DNA of 64,000 nt from Enoplosus armatus (taxonomy: Eukaryota > Chordata > Actinopteri > Centrarchiformes > Enoplosidae), in contig NC_092194.1 in NCBI RefSeq assembly GCF_043641665.1, positions 13,369,298 through 13,433,297 on the forward strand, in the 5' to 3' direction. Every line of letters starts with the position of its first letter. Within the stretch, counting starts at the first letter, position 1. A program made the translations under genes and the position numbers. Of this stretch, positions 12,806-25,700 are shown one piece after another. Under the pieces are notes generated by a model, which had not been told where the DNA came from, made no database searches, and saw nothing but the letters and a program-made list of their open reading frames with translations.

Positions 12806-13660
12806 TGTAGCAACCTTTTAACCTGTTTTGGTGAGCATCCATCCATCCATCCAAGACACTAAATCCCTGCCTCCTGCCCTGTGTGATGTTCTGTGTTTCT
12901 ATTAGAACTGAACAGATCTGCAAGAGGACCAGCTAGCAACAGGCTGGCTAGTATTTCCGGGTGCTGCTGTTTTAAATAGAGCATCTAACATCCCACCCCT
13001 TTTCTGCTTCTTGGCTGCAGCGGCAGTGACTGTTGCATGTAATCTTGTGTGTTGTGCTGATTTCTGATCAAGAACATGGTCTAATTTACTGCTTTGCCAC
13101 CAAGATCAGGAGCCGAGCCGAAAAGCTCTGAGGGCTTTGAGTTTGATTCAACCTCATCAAAGTTACATCAACAATTAGGTCATAATCAGAGGAGCTTTTC
13201 TCTCTCACCCTGCCATGTCTGTCTTACCCTCTCTTCCAAGTTTCTCTGGTATTTCTCATCCCCCTCCCCATATTTCCCTCTCTCATCTTCTTATCATGCC
13301 CCCTCGCATAAGCAGAGTGCTGCTTTTAAGCCCCAGCAACAAGACTCTTGATGTAGACAGACAGGGAGGAGGGGAGGAGAGACCTAGAAAAGGCTCTGTG
13401 TTACTGGGCTAAGGCCGGAGAGAGGACTGTTTCAGCCAAGTCTTTCCAGCCAAGCTTTCAAACTAAATCTGACCATGATGTTCACATAAATGTTTGTCAT
13501 GAGGATAACCCTCATCCTAAGCTTAACCTTTGACTTCACTGGCCTAAAGGTGTGTCACGTTTTACCTTTATTTCACTTTCTTTTTTGCCAAACAGAAGAA
13601 TAGTGCATTGTGATTGAGATTTATAATTTACAATCTTATTTATTATTTTAACATTTTATG

Positions 13661-13662
<2 letters not shown>

Positions 13663-13718
<56 letters not shown>
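13663..13718. repeat. (TG)28 microsatellite
   Basis: Perfect GT run of 56 bases. Confidence 0.97.
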
Positions 13719-13719
<1 letters not shown>

Positions 13720-13884
13720 AAATGTCTTTGTGCGGACAACCTCTCCTTTTCTTTTGTATACTGTTTTTTTATCCTGCACCTGAACCCAACTTGGGTTGGT
13801 TGTGCACAATCTATCCACTTTATTTTCAAAAGTTATTACCATATATGTGAGAACTTTCTAAGAACATTTTTTTATTTTTAATGG

Positions 13885-13970
13885 GGTTGCAAATGACAAT
13901 AGTTTTCATTATAGATTTACCTGGCAAATGTTTTCTCGAATTCTCCAATTCTTCTGAATTGTTTCAGCTC
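13885..13970 (-). repeat. Family B terminal fragment, inverted
   Basis: GGTTGCAAATGACAATAG, TTTTCATTATAGATTTACC and GTTTTCTCGAATTCTCCAATT follow the pattern of the inverted 3' terminus of the family B element. Confidence 0.45.
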
Positions 13971-14737
13971 TGATTTGTAATCTGTTGTATGTGCTCTGAT
14001 TGACAGCTTACCTGTAATTGCCAGGTTGGCTCGGGTTTACCCCATCAGGACGCCATCTTTCTTACCCAAACCCTTTTTTTTCCCTTCGCTCTCTCTTATT
14101 TTGGTTTTGTGACTCCCTGCGAGTGTTCAAAACCATAAAAAGCGGCTTGTTTCTCTTAAATTGTAAAATTACTTCAGACTGTTAACAAATGACAGGAAAT
14201 CCAAACTGAAATGAAGCTAAATGTTCATGCTGTGCATTTCCAGTCATTGGCAGCCAGTCCTTGGAGGAAAGACCGTCAAGAGTAATGGAGCAAAACGGAG
14301 ATATATATCGACTAAATTTGTTAAGGGAGAAATAACTGGTGGAAGCAAAGAAAAGAAAAAGGAAATAATGTCACTTAGGAATATCTTATCATCGAGTTAT
14401 GTTGCCCTGACAGGCAGACAGCATCTGCTTTGTCATTATAGTGGTGTTGTGGTTAACTTGAATGTCCTTTCCCATAAACAAATTTATTTTTCTACCAGAA
14501 ACGACGTTTTGTTTACCCACTATTTCACCACATTTCAATACTTATACTGTAAGTGGTCATTTCACCCAGGAGCTTAAGGAAAAATCCAAGGGGAGTAGGT
14601 ATTCCCATCCTATTTCAGCCTGTTCTAATGAACCAACTACATGACCTTTTGTTCCTTATCCATTTTTCTGCTGAAATTCAACACTGCCTTTCATTTCTTT
14701 ACCATTTTTCCAGAAGCGGTGCAAAACTGAAAGGGTG

Positions 14738-14753
14738 AAAAAAAAAAAAAAAA
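14738..14753. repeat. poly(A) tract
   Basis: A run of 16 A. No upstream retroposon body was recognised. Confidence 0.9.
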
Positions 14754-14921
14754 CAGAGAAAAAAGTAACATGACAGCACAGGAAACGACAAACCGAACAT
14801 TATGGGATGCCGGTTTTCTCTTTCTTGGAAAAACAGAAAAATGCAGGCCAAGCATCAGGTCTCCACCATCTTGTGGCTTCCAGTGCTGCGCCAGCATCCA
14901 TCCACTGCAGTCGTCCCTCCT

Positions 14922-14929
14922 CACACACG

Positions 14930-14960
<31 letters not shown>

Positions 14961-14965
14961 ACACT
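14922..14965. repeat. (CA)n microsatellite, interrupted
   Basis: CA run of about 44 bases with CG and CT interruptions. Confidence 0.95.
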
Positions 14966-17149
14966 CAAAGTATTTGTCACACATTCACATTCGCAAACTG
15001 GCAATAATCCCCTACATGAAGATGTGGTTGAGGCATTTTGATTGGACCTGGGCCCTTTATTAACTACCGTTTATGAGGCAGAAGCGCTTCAAACCCATAA
15101 GTTCCAATCCAACGTCAAGTGCAAAAGAGAGGGGAATTTTTTTTTCTTCTTTCCTTCCTTCTCTCTTTCATGGAGAGAACAGAATGTACTGAAGGCAACA
15201 GGCAGGCTAAAGCCCTAATGATATGGTGTATGATTGTAACCTTGGTGTGTGCGTATGTGTGTTTGAAAGAGAGAGCAAGCTGAGTGGATGGACCTCTTCA
15301 ACAAAGTTTTACTTCCAAGTCCGTTTGGTATTGACAAGACAAAATTAAGCCCCTCTGGTTATCTATTTCTTTGTCCTCCCCAGGACCACCAGGACTCCCC
15401 CCGCATGCATCACTGTCTGACTCTCCCATTGCATCTTTGTCTTTCCTCGCATGTCCGTCTCATTTTCTCTTTACACCTAGGCATGTAACTCACTCACGCA
15501 CTCTCACAAACTCACTAATTCACGTTTAGCAGGATAGAGAGAGCTGTTCAGTCTTTGTGTGACACGCACATGCCAACCTACAGCAAAGGAAAGCAATAGC
15601 AGAACCAGTTTAGACCTGCAATTGTGCTTACAATTGATACCAAAATAATAAAGGCCTTAAACTGTATTTTCTTAAGGATCCTATTTTTTTTTTTCAGTTT
15701 TTAACCATGGTGCATACAGTATTAACAAACACATTTTCAATTAATTAAACTACCCCAAACTAATTGCCACATTATGTATCTGGAGCCATTGGGACCCCTG
15801 AGGATCTGAGGCCCCAGGACAGTTGCCTGCTTTGGCTGGATGAATGTCCTTGTGTTATTTTTCCCTTGTTTCTTGGCTCATTTTCCCCATTCTGTTACTT
15901 GTATTGTTTCTGGATCTACCTTGCTTTCTTCATCAACTTTCTGTCTTCACTCTCAAGCTAACTGTACTCTGGCAGCCTACGCTCTTGCTGCCGATCAACA
16001 GTCTCAGTGTCCTGCTTCTCGTAACAACGGCTGTAGGAGTGTAGAAGTTAGCGAAAGGTCAAGTAGGGAACTTCCTGTCCAGTTTTCAGGAAGTGGAAGG
16101 TGCACAGTCGTACAGTGTAGGCAGTCGTGGCTTAAGCTGTTTTCAGTGTTCTCTTTACTTTATATAGGGTTGTGAGTTTTGTTACAGCTGCTGTATAAGC
16201 TTAGACAACATCCTGCTTTCAGACTTTGGTCAAGTAGTCACAATTTTCACACAGCTTTGCCAGTTGGGACAATAACACCCTGGCAAAGACAATAACAGGA
16301 ATCTGTTAGGAAATCTGGACTCCAAATTGTCCTGATCCATCTGATGCTCAAAGCAGACGAAAGCAAAACATTAGAAACATCTTATATACTCCCTGGGCCT
16401 TGGCCATAAAACCCAGACAATGCCCTGGTTAGGAATGGGCTTCTGCAGAGAGAAGGCTTGGGAGAGCCTGTCAGTGGCCTGGTTAAGAGCAGACGAGGCA
16501 GAGCGAGGGACTGGCAGTGCCCTGGTTAGTCCGTCATTAGGAATGTGTCTGAATAAAAGGGGTCAGTTTCCCTGTCTCACGGCTCCTACCCCCCTCCAGT
16601 TTTTCCATAATTGTCAAAGAACGCACAAAACAGGGCAATGAAACTCTGTGTTCAATTTGAGCTGAGTTCAGAATACCTCAGCAACTCCCCTCCCGACATA
16701 CTTCCTTCCCTCCTTTCCCTCCCTTCTCCATGTTTTCAAACCATGTTCTTGGCCAAACAGCTCCACACTTTTGTGCTTTTTGTGCCAGTCTTGAAGACGA
16801 ATAATAAACTTTGGAATATCCTCCGGATTCATGAGTTTCCAGGTGTGGAAAATCAAAGGAATACGGAAATATTAGGAACGCTTATCTAAGTGGGTCATGG
16901 TCCTAAATGGTAGAAATTCATGGTCTAAGACTAAATACTTATGTCCTACACTCTTCCATCATTTCTTCAGCTTTAATCTCTTGCCCTTCCCTTTCCCTCT
17001 ACCGCCCTACATCATCCTGTTTCTTCTCTCCTCCTTTCCATCTCACCCACCACCCTTCTTATTCCCTCCTGTCTTGTCCCAAATGTAGCTAATGAGGCCC
17101 CAGCCCTGCGATAAGTGAATCAGGTATGTTGATTGGTTTGGCAGAGGCG

Positions 17150-17259
17150 GGCCCTTGCCAGAGTCGCTTTGCACGCACCGCCGCCCCATTAAAAGTGCCC
17201 ACTTGGCCGCGTTGGTGTGCGTGTCTCAGAGAGATGGAAGGGAGAGATGAGGGAGGGAG
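17150..17259 (+). promoter_or_regulatory. luzp1: Candidate alternative promoter / non-coding first exon of luzp1
   Basis: This is a locally GC- and CpG-rich patch in AT-leaning DNA. It contains GGCGGGCCC, CACGCACCGCCGCCCC, an ATTAAAAG box and GGCCGCGTTGG. About 90 bases on, GAG/GTAAAG at 17259/17260 is a good splice donor, 2.2 kb before the luzp1 acceptor at 19493. It could be a 5' exon joined to 19494, or only a conserved enhancer-like element. This is inference from composition and motif order. Confidence 0.25.
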
Positions 17260-19493
17260 GTAAAGAGCTGGCAAAGAAATAAAGGGAGAATGAAAGGAGA
17301 GGTAGGCAGCCTGCCAAGACAGGAGTAGCTGGACCTAGAGAAACACCATTATTAACCAGGACGAGGCACAACCAGAGCTGCTCTCAGAGTTGTAGGGGCC
17401 CAAAACCCAACCGTAAGGTAATCAAAAAATATGTTAAAGGCAAAATAATAAAGACTGAACTTTGTTTCATTGTGTTGATGTTTCATTATTGAGTGGGTAA
17501 GGAGAAATATGACCACCAAATGGGAAAAATTACCATCTAGTTTTGGTGTCCAAAGAATCAACTTTTTCTCCTGAGACACATTGTTTAAAGGTTATTCTCG
17601 TACCTTTTTCAGTGGTTACATTTTCCCAGAGCTGCATTGTGCAGTATAAAGAACTGTCATGAAGAATTGCACTGTAGCTATTTAAATGTTTTTGTGCCAG
17701 AGAGCGCTCTCTGCTTTTAATGGATATATGGGGATTTTTCATAGTATTTTTAGTCCACTGGAACAGGATCAGTCAGGACAGGTTTGGATCACAGCAACCA
17801 CCTCAAGACAACAGAGAAAAATTGGTCTACAACTCCCTTAACAAGCCACAGCTGGGCAAAGCTAATGCAACACAAAATGACTTTATTGACTAAGGTGTTT
17901 TGGCATTCAAGTGGACAGCTAGACTAGCAGTTTTCTCTCCAACATTTTTCCCCAGTCTTTTTCCCTACTCCCTCTACAGTCCATGTACTTTGCCGTTAGT
18001 CTTGTACTCCACTGAGAAGATTACCAAACCACGAGACCTCATGAAAGTAAAGAATAATTAAAACGCTACAGCTAAATGCTTTGAGTTCACATTGTGCTTT
18101 TTCATAAAGTAATCGTTGCCATATTGACTTTCAAAGCTTATTGCCTTGGTTGATGTTCAACAAGACATTTAATGAATTGTGGGAAGAGTGGTTTGGGCTT
18201 TTTACACCAAATGAAACGATAGAAAATATATGAAACTATGCTGGAGTAAACCATAATGGCAAGTTATACCTTGTTGTATACGATGTACGCACATAGTTCA
18301 TACAGATAAAAAGATTGAGCAGATTTACTGCATTGGTTGATGTTTTTACAGCAGTAAAAGTTATTTAATGTTAAAGAAAACTACAGTAGTCTTTATATGT
18401 TGTGGTTTGTAGCTTTAGAAGGGCAATCTTTGAACATGGTACAGTAGACGAGGAAACGGGAGGCATAGATCTTGTTCTCAGGGGGTCAATAAGTGATGAT
18501 GTGTGCAGATGTTGCGTTCTACCCTCAGGTCGATTTTCCTTCGCGGTCAGTGGGGGTAGCTCAGCAGAATGACAGGGGGAAGGGGAGTAATAGGATTTAG
18601 AAGGAGTTGGAAAGCCCGCTACCTAGAAGATTCAGCTCTTAGATTTATGGAGGCCATGCTAATAATTTCTGTTCTCGTCACATAGAGCCACAGATGGGTA
18701 CTAGCACATTGTAATGGATGTATAAACTGACTAACAAGGCAAAGGACAACACAGCTTCAATTTATTAAGGGATCTTTTTAATGTCTGATCTTGTATCAAA
18801 GCTCATCTCTTTCTGCCTAATAGTCTCTGTTGCAGCGTGAAACACTTTTCTTTTATCATCACATCCGTCCCAAGTGACCATGAATGTGTGTACTGTTGTG
18901 ACGAGCCTGTGATGTAGTGGTTGCCACGGTGACTGCTGTATATGAGTGCAGATATGTGCTATGTGAAGGAGGCCGGTGTTATTGAGATATGCTGCTGTCA
19001 GCAGAAGCAGGCAGGCAAGTATAAATCGATGTTGGAACAGCAGGGAGACTACAAAGTGTGTGAGTCTGTGTGTGCAAGTGTGTTCAGGCATGTTGAAACC
19101 CCCATACTCGCACACACATGTGAGCAGTGCCACCCCCAGCTTCTTCAAAGGACAGGCAAGGTGAAATACATGGTGGTTCAGTGGCAAAAAGGAAGAGAGG
19201 TGCAATTTGTATATTATGTCCACTTAATGCACACTTTATTGTATAATGATGAATGGTACCTTTGCCAGAGATAATGTAATGTTTTATTGTAGATGTGTTG
19301 GTGTTTGGCCTCATTTAGTCTTGTCCTATGTTTTATGTCACAGATGGAAGTGTAAAATTATACAGTATGCTGACTGTACTGACGTGCCACTGGGTGCAGT
19401 CCTTTTCCTCACTTACTGAGCTACCTTTTGAGAATGCAAATGACTGTCATTGACAAATTGTAGATGACTAAGTGTTATTTCTCCCTCCTACAG

Positions 19494-19706
19494 ATGACAG
19501 ATTCGTCTGCTAAACACCACTCTGAGGGAACTTCAGAGTCTTAAAGCGACAGTCATATCAACAAAACAAGACAGGCCACAGAGGAAAAAAAGTTCTTCAA
19601 GAACCTAAGGGACTTGATATCACTACCACACAAATGTGGACCTGTCATCAAATAATCTGAGCAACAAAACAAACACAACAGATAAAACACAAAGAATTTT
19701 GTAGCC
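19494..19706 (+). other. luzp1: luzp1 5' UTR portion of first coding exon, with uORF
   Basis: A pyrimidine tract ending CTCCCTCCTACAG at 19493 is a strong acceptor, so transcribed sequence probably starts at 19494. The first three bases of the exon are ATG and open a 16-codon upstream frame, 19494-19544, ending TAA. The main ATG follows at 19707 in another frame. No other in-frame upstream start could extend the LUZP1 protein. Confidence 0.55.
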
Positions 19707-22700
19707 ATGTCTGACCATAAAGACATGACGCACCGCCACCTGCGGCACAAGCTACAGAGTCTTGGCCGAAAACTGGATGAACTGGAAGAAGCAACCAACA
19801 AGCTGCAGAAGTGTGAGGATGAGCTACTTGACCTACAGGTCAGTACTGGTTGTCATCTGACTGTGTATGTTTGTGTTTGCATTTGAGAAGCAATGTGTGG
19901 AAAGAGGTGGAACTGAAATACAGTACATGAATGGATTGATTAATGGTTGAACTCTTTCTCCTCTACAGGACAAAATCATCCAGGCAGAGGGCAGCAACTC
20001 ATCCCTGCTTGGTGATGTGGACGTCCTGAGGAAATGTCTCCTAAAGATCCAGGGTAAGGATGAAGAGGTACGCAAAGCCGAGGACCTCTGCCGCACAGTC
20101 CGAGAGAAACTGGAAGAGGAGGAAAGCCTTACAAAGGAGCTAAAGGCCGAGATTGAACGTCTACAACGGAGGATGGCCGAACTGGAGAAACTGGAAGAAG
20201 CTTTTGGGAAAAGCAAGTCTGACTGCAGCCAGCTCTGCCTAAGCCTCAACGAGGAGAAGAACTTGACCAAGAAGCTCTCGTCTGAGTTGGAGGCCCTCAA
20301 AGCACGTTTGAAGGAGTTGGAAGGGTCTGAGACAAAGCTGGACAGAGCAGAGCAGGCTTTGGCCATGGAGCTGGAGAAACTCAAGGGATTCACCCAGACC
20401 TTTATGAATGAGCGTAAGAGGCTACTAGAGAAACAGAGAGAGGATGAGAAGATCATTCTAAAGCTGACAGAAAAATTGGAGCAACAGAAGAACCGGCTTG
20501 GCATGTCGGCAGACCCTGGTCGCGCAGATTTCATTCGGTCACGAATTGAGGATGAGCTTTCATCCACAGGGCTCCTCACTAGTAAACTGGCAGGACGCAA
20601 GAAGAGCCTTGACTACTTGAAGATGGCTGATGACATTGGTCTTGTGAACAAATCTGAAAATGAGAAGAACATTGGTCTTGAGGGCTCACAGGAAGAGGAC
20701 AACAAAGTAAAGGAGCTGACACAGGAAGTAGAGAGGCTGAAGAACCGCCTTAAACAGCTGGAGATAGTGGAGGAGGATCTAAAGAGCTCAGAGTCCAAAA
20801 ATGGCGAACTTCATGAGAAGTTCCAGTTGGAACGAAACCGGGCTCGTCAACTGAGCGAGCAGGTGGAACAGCTCAGGACGCAGCTGTGCGGTAAAGGTGG
20901 AATTGGAAGAAATGGAACCAGTAATGTGGATAAACATGGCAATGGAAGCACTAACGTTGGCCCCAGCAAGGTCCTGGAGAATGGCAAAGCTGATAATGAG
21001 GAAATTATTGTGAAGGGAGGTTTCAGACAAGAGAAGCCCAAATATAGAAGTGCTGCAACTGTCTCAGAACCAAGTTCCCCCAAACACAGGAACAGGGAGC
21101 TCTCTCCTCAGCATAAGAGAGAGACCAAGCTGAGGAAGGAACTGAGCCACTCAGAGGAGAGCTCTCCCAAGTCTGTGAGGAGAGCCCCCAGTCCGGCTCA
21201 CAAGAGTAGAAGGACACCCAAAACCCCAACTACTGCGATTTCATCTGATAACGGAATAAGAGACACAGGACGAGGAACTGAGGAAAAGACAAGAGGAGCC
21301 ACTCTCGGCTCTGTAAACACATCTAGTGATATTAAAAAAGCGTCTGTTCTTAGTCGCTATCCTCCAGCAGCTAATGACCAGAAGCCACTGAGGACCGCTC
21401 ACAAACAGACTGATGGGGAGACTAAAAAGAGCAGAGTAGAAAAGTTTTCAAAATTGTATGTTGGCAGTGATAGTGAATCAAACAACTCTGATGTAGTGCC
21501 TGACAGTAACATCAACAGTATCTCTGTTTTAGAGAAGGACACAGCATCTGCCTCAGATCAGGAATCAACAGACCAGGTTCAGGAATCTGCCTCTGCATCT
21601 GTCGCCTCCACCCTGTCCAAAGCCAATGGATCCTACACAGCCTACAGATCCAACGTCACTCCACTGCTGCCGAACGACCAGGGATCAGAGGGCCATTCGT
21701 CTGCCTCCGAAACAGAATCTACAGGTTCAAGGCCCTCTGAACCAGAGCCTGGAACTGAGATGACTGCTACAACTGTGAGCAGTAGTACTGCAACCTCCAG
21801 ATATCCTAGATACTCACATGTCCATGACTCGCATTCAGAGGGTTCTTCTACCAGGAGTTCGTTTGATGAGGAGCTCCACAGCAGAACACCGTTACCTGAC
21901 GGAGGCCACCAGGGGCCCACACATACGGCATCAGGGATTGAGATCCAGCGAGTGTGTAGCCCACGTGAGGCACTGAGGTCAAAAGCTGTCATCAAGCCTG
22001 CAATCGTCGAGATTGACAGGAAGGAAATGATGATGTCAGAACTTTTGTCTACAAATGGCAAACCCAAAATCTCCACCAAACCTATGGTGACCACCACTAG
22101 TAAAATGACCAGTAGTATCACCATCTACCCCAATGACCCAAGCTCTTCCAGAACCAGCAGTCGCAGCAGCAGTGTGTCCAGTGAACACATGCCGATCAAA
22201 GAGCGCCACACCTCCACCAGTAACATCCTCATAGGTGAGTTCACAATTTACAAACCAGTTTGACTTCAGTGAACACTGCCATTTGTAAATGTTCTGGTAA
22301 AGACAACATCTTCAATTGTTCACAGAAGCAACAAACTTAACGTCATTGTAATGCAATGTGACCATTCAAACACTACCAGCTTGAAGCCCTTTGTGGTCAG
22401 AAATCCTGTCTTGGCATTGATCAAGTCCATAGTTCAACACTTTTGTTCACATAATGAACCATCATGGAAATGGAGTAGTATATTTACTCAGCAGTAAAAT
22501 TGCATGTTAACTGGAAGTGCAATGCATTCGATTGTCAAAGTCAAATATTGTTTTGCTAGAGTCTTGTAATTTCTCATTCAGTTAATTTGTATAGTTTTCA
22601 CTGATTGAGTTAATCAAGATAAAAGGTATCTTGCATTTTCATGGATCAGTTGAAGTGCTACATGATGCTCATATAAAGAATGGTAGTCATGTTTTTAATG

Positions 22701-25700
22701 GTGCAGGTGCTATGATAAAACATGAGGTACACGAGATGTTGTGTAAAAACAAGCCATGTTAGCAGCTTTGAGCTAAATGCTAACATGCTCACAATGACAA
22801 TGCTAACACACTGAGCAGTTATAGCAGTTATAATGTTAAACATGAACATGGTCCATGTTCACCATCTTAGCATGTTATCATGCTCACATTGAATTGCTAA
22901 CTCCAGGAGCACAACAGCAAATACAGCTATGGCTAATGTAAATGTCATTAATTTTGCAGGTTTTTGGTCATAATCTTAAGTACTAGACCACTAGCACGGC
23001 TAACGACTAACACTGCATTTCTGTCTTGTGAGTCTTACTATTAGCTTGTTGCAATTATGAAATGTTTTGCTTTGAAAGTATTTGATGATAATTCTACTTA
23101 TTGCCAGGCCCCAGCAGCGAGCACCATGGCAGCATCTCCGTCCCGTATGAGATCTCCATTCCCAAGAGCGAGATCACCTTGCGGCCGTGCCAGGACCAGG
23201 ACTGTGGGGTGGACGAAAACAATGATTCCTCATCAAGGTCCAAACTCCACAACACTTCCAGAATGGAGACCACCACCAGCCACCTGTGCTGCCAACGCAG
23301 CAACTTCAGCCTCCAGTCCCCGGACATCACCTCTGCAGACTTAAATGACACAGAGTCAGGTTTCGAAAGCAGCAGCAGCAGTAGCACCACCACGGTCACC
23401 AGCTGGAGACGCCAAAGACAAAACCAGTATTCCCAGGAAGACAGTTTACCAGACATGAAGAATGTGACTGTGAGAAGCACCTGGAGGAACCGGGGCACTG
23501 CGTCAGTGGATGAGACAGGCCGGGGAAGAGGGGGTACACCGATGATGACTGATGGTGGGTCGGAGGATGAAGCAGAAGCCACGACGACATGGAGGGCTTA
23601 CCGGGCAACCACCTTCGACACAGAAGAAACGATAAACAGCGGAACAGGAGCTGCTGTAAATGCTGAGGCACAGAAGGGAGCCAAGCCGTCCCCTGCAGAG
23701 GTGAGTTAATAAATAAATGTATGAGTTGAGAATGAGTACATTCCTTATACAAAAGTAAATTGGAGGATAGGAGTGAACCACTTTTGTGTTGCTCCCTGTC
23801 CCAGGTGTACATGCGCAGGATCAACAGTGTGGTTACTAATACTAGAGAAGTCGAGGAACCAGGGCTTCGCCGAGGCAAACGCTCACAGTCTCCCTCCATG
23901 GAGGCAGGAGGCCTGGGCAGGATCGTACCCCACGCACCTGTTACCTCTCAGTCCTGGGGCCGATCATACACTCCACAACCACAGGTAGGACAACCAACTT
24001 TAGGTTTTTACACTTTTCTGCTCTCATAAGATGTGTTCTTTTCAAACAATGGAGGTCTATAGAAAGTGTTCATATAAATTAATTAATAATAATTAAATCT
24101 ATATTAAATATAAATTGTTATAGGGTTTTGTTTACATTGAATGTCAATGTATTACCTGTGGGTCATGGGAGATTGCTTCAAACTAAATCAGTTTCATTCC
24201 TCCCTTCTTGGAAAAGTGGTCCTTTTGTTTTGTGTCTGCTTTTACGATAGATTTCTCAAACATTTTTGGCATGAAACAGTCATGCCTGAGCTTTTACTGC
24301 ATAATGTGGCTTCTAAAATACTCTGAAATACTCTCTAAAATGCTATGTAGGTGAAGGTATTATCCACACCACTCTGCAAATAGTTTTGTCTTGAAGATAA
24401 AAGTCCAGAAAGTACAACCGCAGGGCTGAGCTCCTGGTGTGTCCACTTTGCATGAGAGCTCAGCTTGTATTTTTCCCTGACGCCAGGCTCTGCGACTTCA
24501 AGCTTAGCACAGCAGTTCTGTAGGCCCCACTCCTGCTGCCCCAGTAAGCACAAAGAGAAAAGGGTGGGACAAAAAAAAGAGGGAGGATGGAAATGAAAAA
24601 GACCTCAACAGGGGGAAAAGAAGGTTAGGAAAACCTCAAGGAGAAGAAAATAGCTTTCTTGTATTTTAAATGTGCCACCGCATTACAGTCTGTGCCCCTG
24701 CCAGGCTACAGTGCTATTCTACGCAAACATTACTGAAGATAACTGTTCAAATACTCACCTCAGCATAGTACGTGTATAGGATTAATGTGTATTTGTGTAT
24801 TGATCACGTTGATGCTTCTTTTTGCACATACTGTATGTATATCTGTCTTTGTGCAAGATCTTATATTTGTGACTTTAATGTGAAGTTATTATCTGTAATT
24901 AGTTATTTAAAGATATTTTGGTTTTCTTTTCACATCTAGTATGGTGAAACTTTCACCATTATAAGCACAACCTGGCACGTAACTTCTCCACCACTTAAGA
25001 CTGATTGTGGAGCTATAAACAACTAACTTCTGTACTAAGAACCAGATTAAGCCCTCTGATTTCATGTATGTGTGCCTATGCATTCACATGTGAGATTGTG
25101 TGCATATCTACAATTTAATTGATGGAGTGTGAAAGTTCACACAAGTCATCAGAAAGATGAGGTGAAAACTACGAATGGGGTACAGTATTAACTTACTTGT
25201 CTATTTGTATATAATATATTGTCAAACGGCTGTAGTGCTGCTTACAGAGTGAGCTCCATGGCTACAATAACATGTCAGTCTGTCAGTTTGACAAACTAGG
25301 CTGGACCAGAGGCTTTTGGGTAAGATCTGTGTTTTCCCCTATAAATAAACTGGACGTTGCCAAGGAGACAGACACACACATGCAAAGTGTCTGCTGTCTC
25401 ATCCATCATCTTTGGTCACATTTGCGATCCAGGGCAATAAAGTTATCTGGAGTTAAATTGTCTTGCATGTATACAGCACACAGAGATCGTCTGTAGAAGA
25501 TAATTCTTGAGACATTTCTTAAGACTACATTTTTTTTTTCCTTCACACGGTATACTATGCACGAGTAGATCTTGTGGTATACCACAGTGTTGTTGTTTTG
25601 TAGCTGTTACACTAGAGCCATGATTTAAGGGGTCTTTTAGAAGTAGTGCAGTAGTGCAAGACTTTTGTTAAATGAATGTTCAAACTTGTTGTTCAATGTG

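Noticed and set aside
19833..20600. 255-codon Ser-rich frame on the minus strand
   Set aside because: Shadow of the luzp1 coiled-coil exon: Glu/Lys-rich coiled-coil codons read as Ser/Phe/Leu on the opposite strand.
21642..22124. 160-codon minus-strand frame
   Set aside because: Also antisense to the large luzp1 exon; no independent support.
23094..23899. Minus-strand frames of 162 and 167 codons opposite luzp1 exons 3 and 4
   Set aside because: They overlap well-supported sense exons and cross their introns, with no domain of their own.
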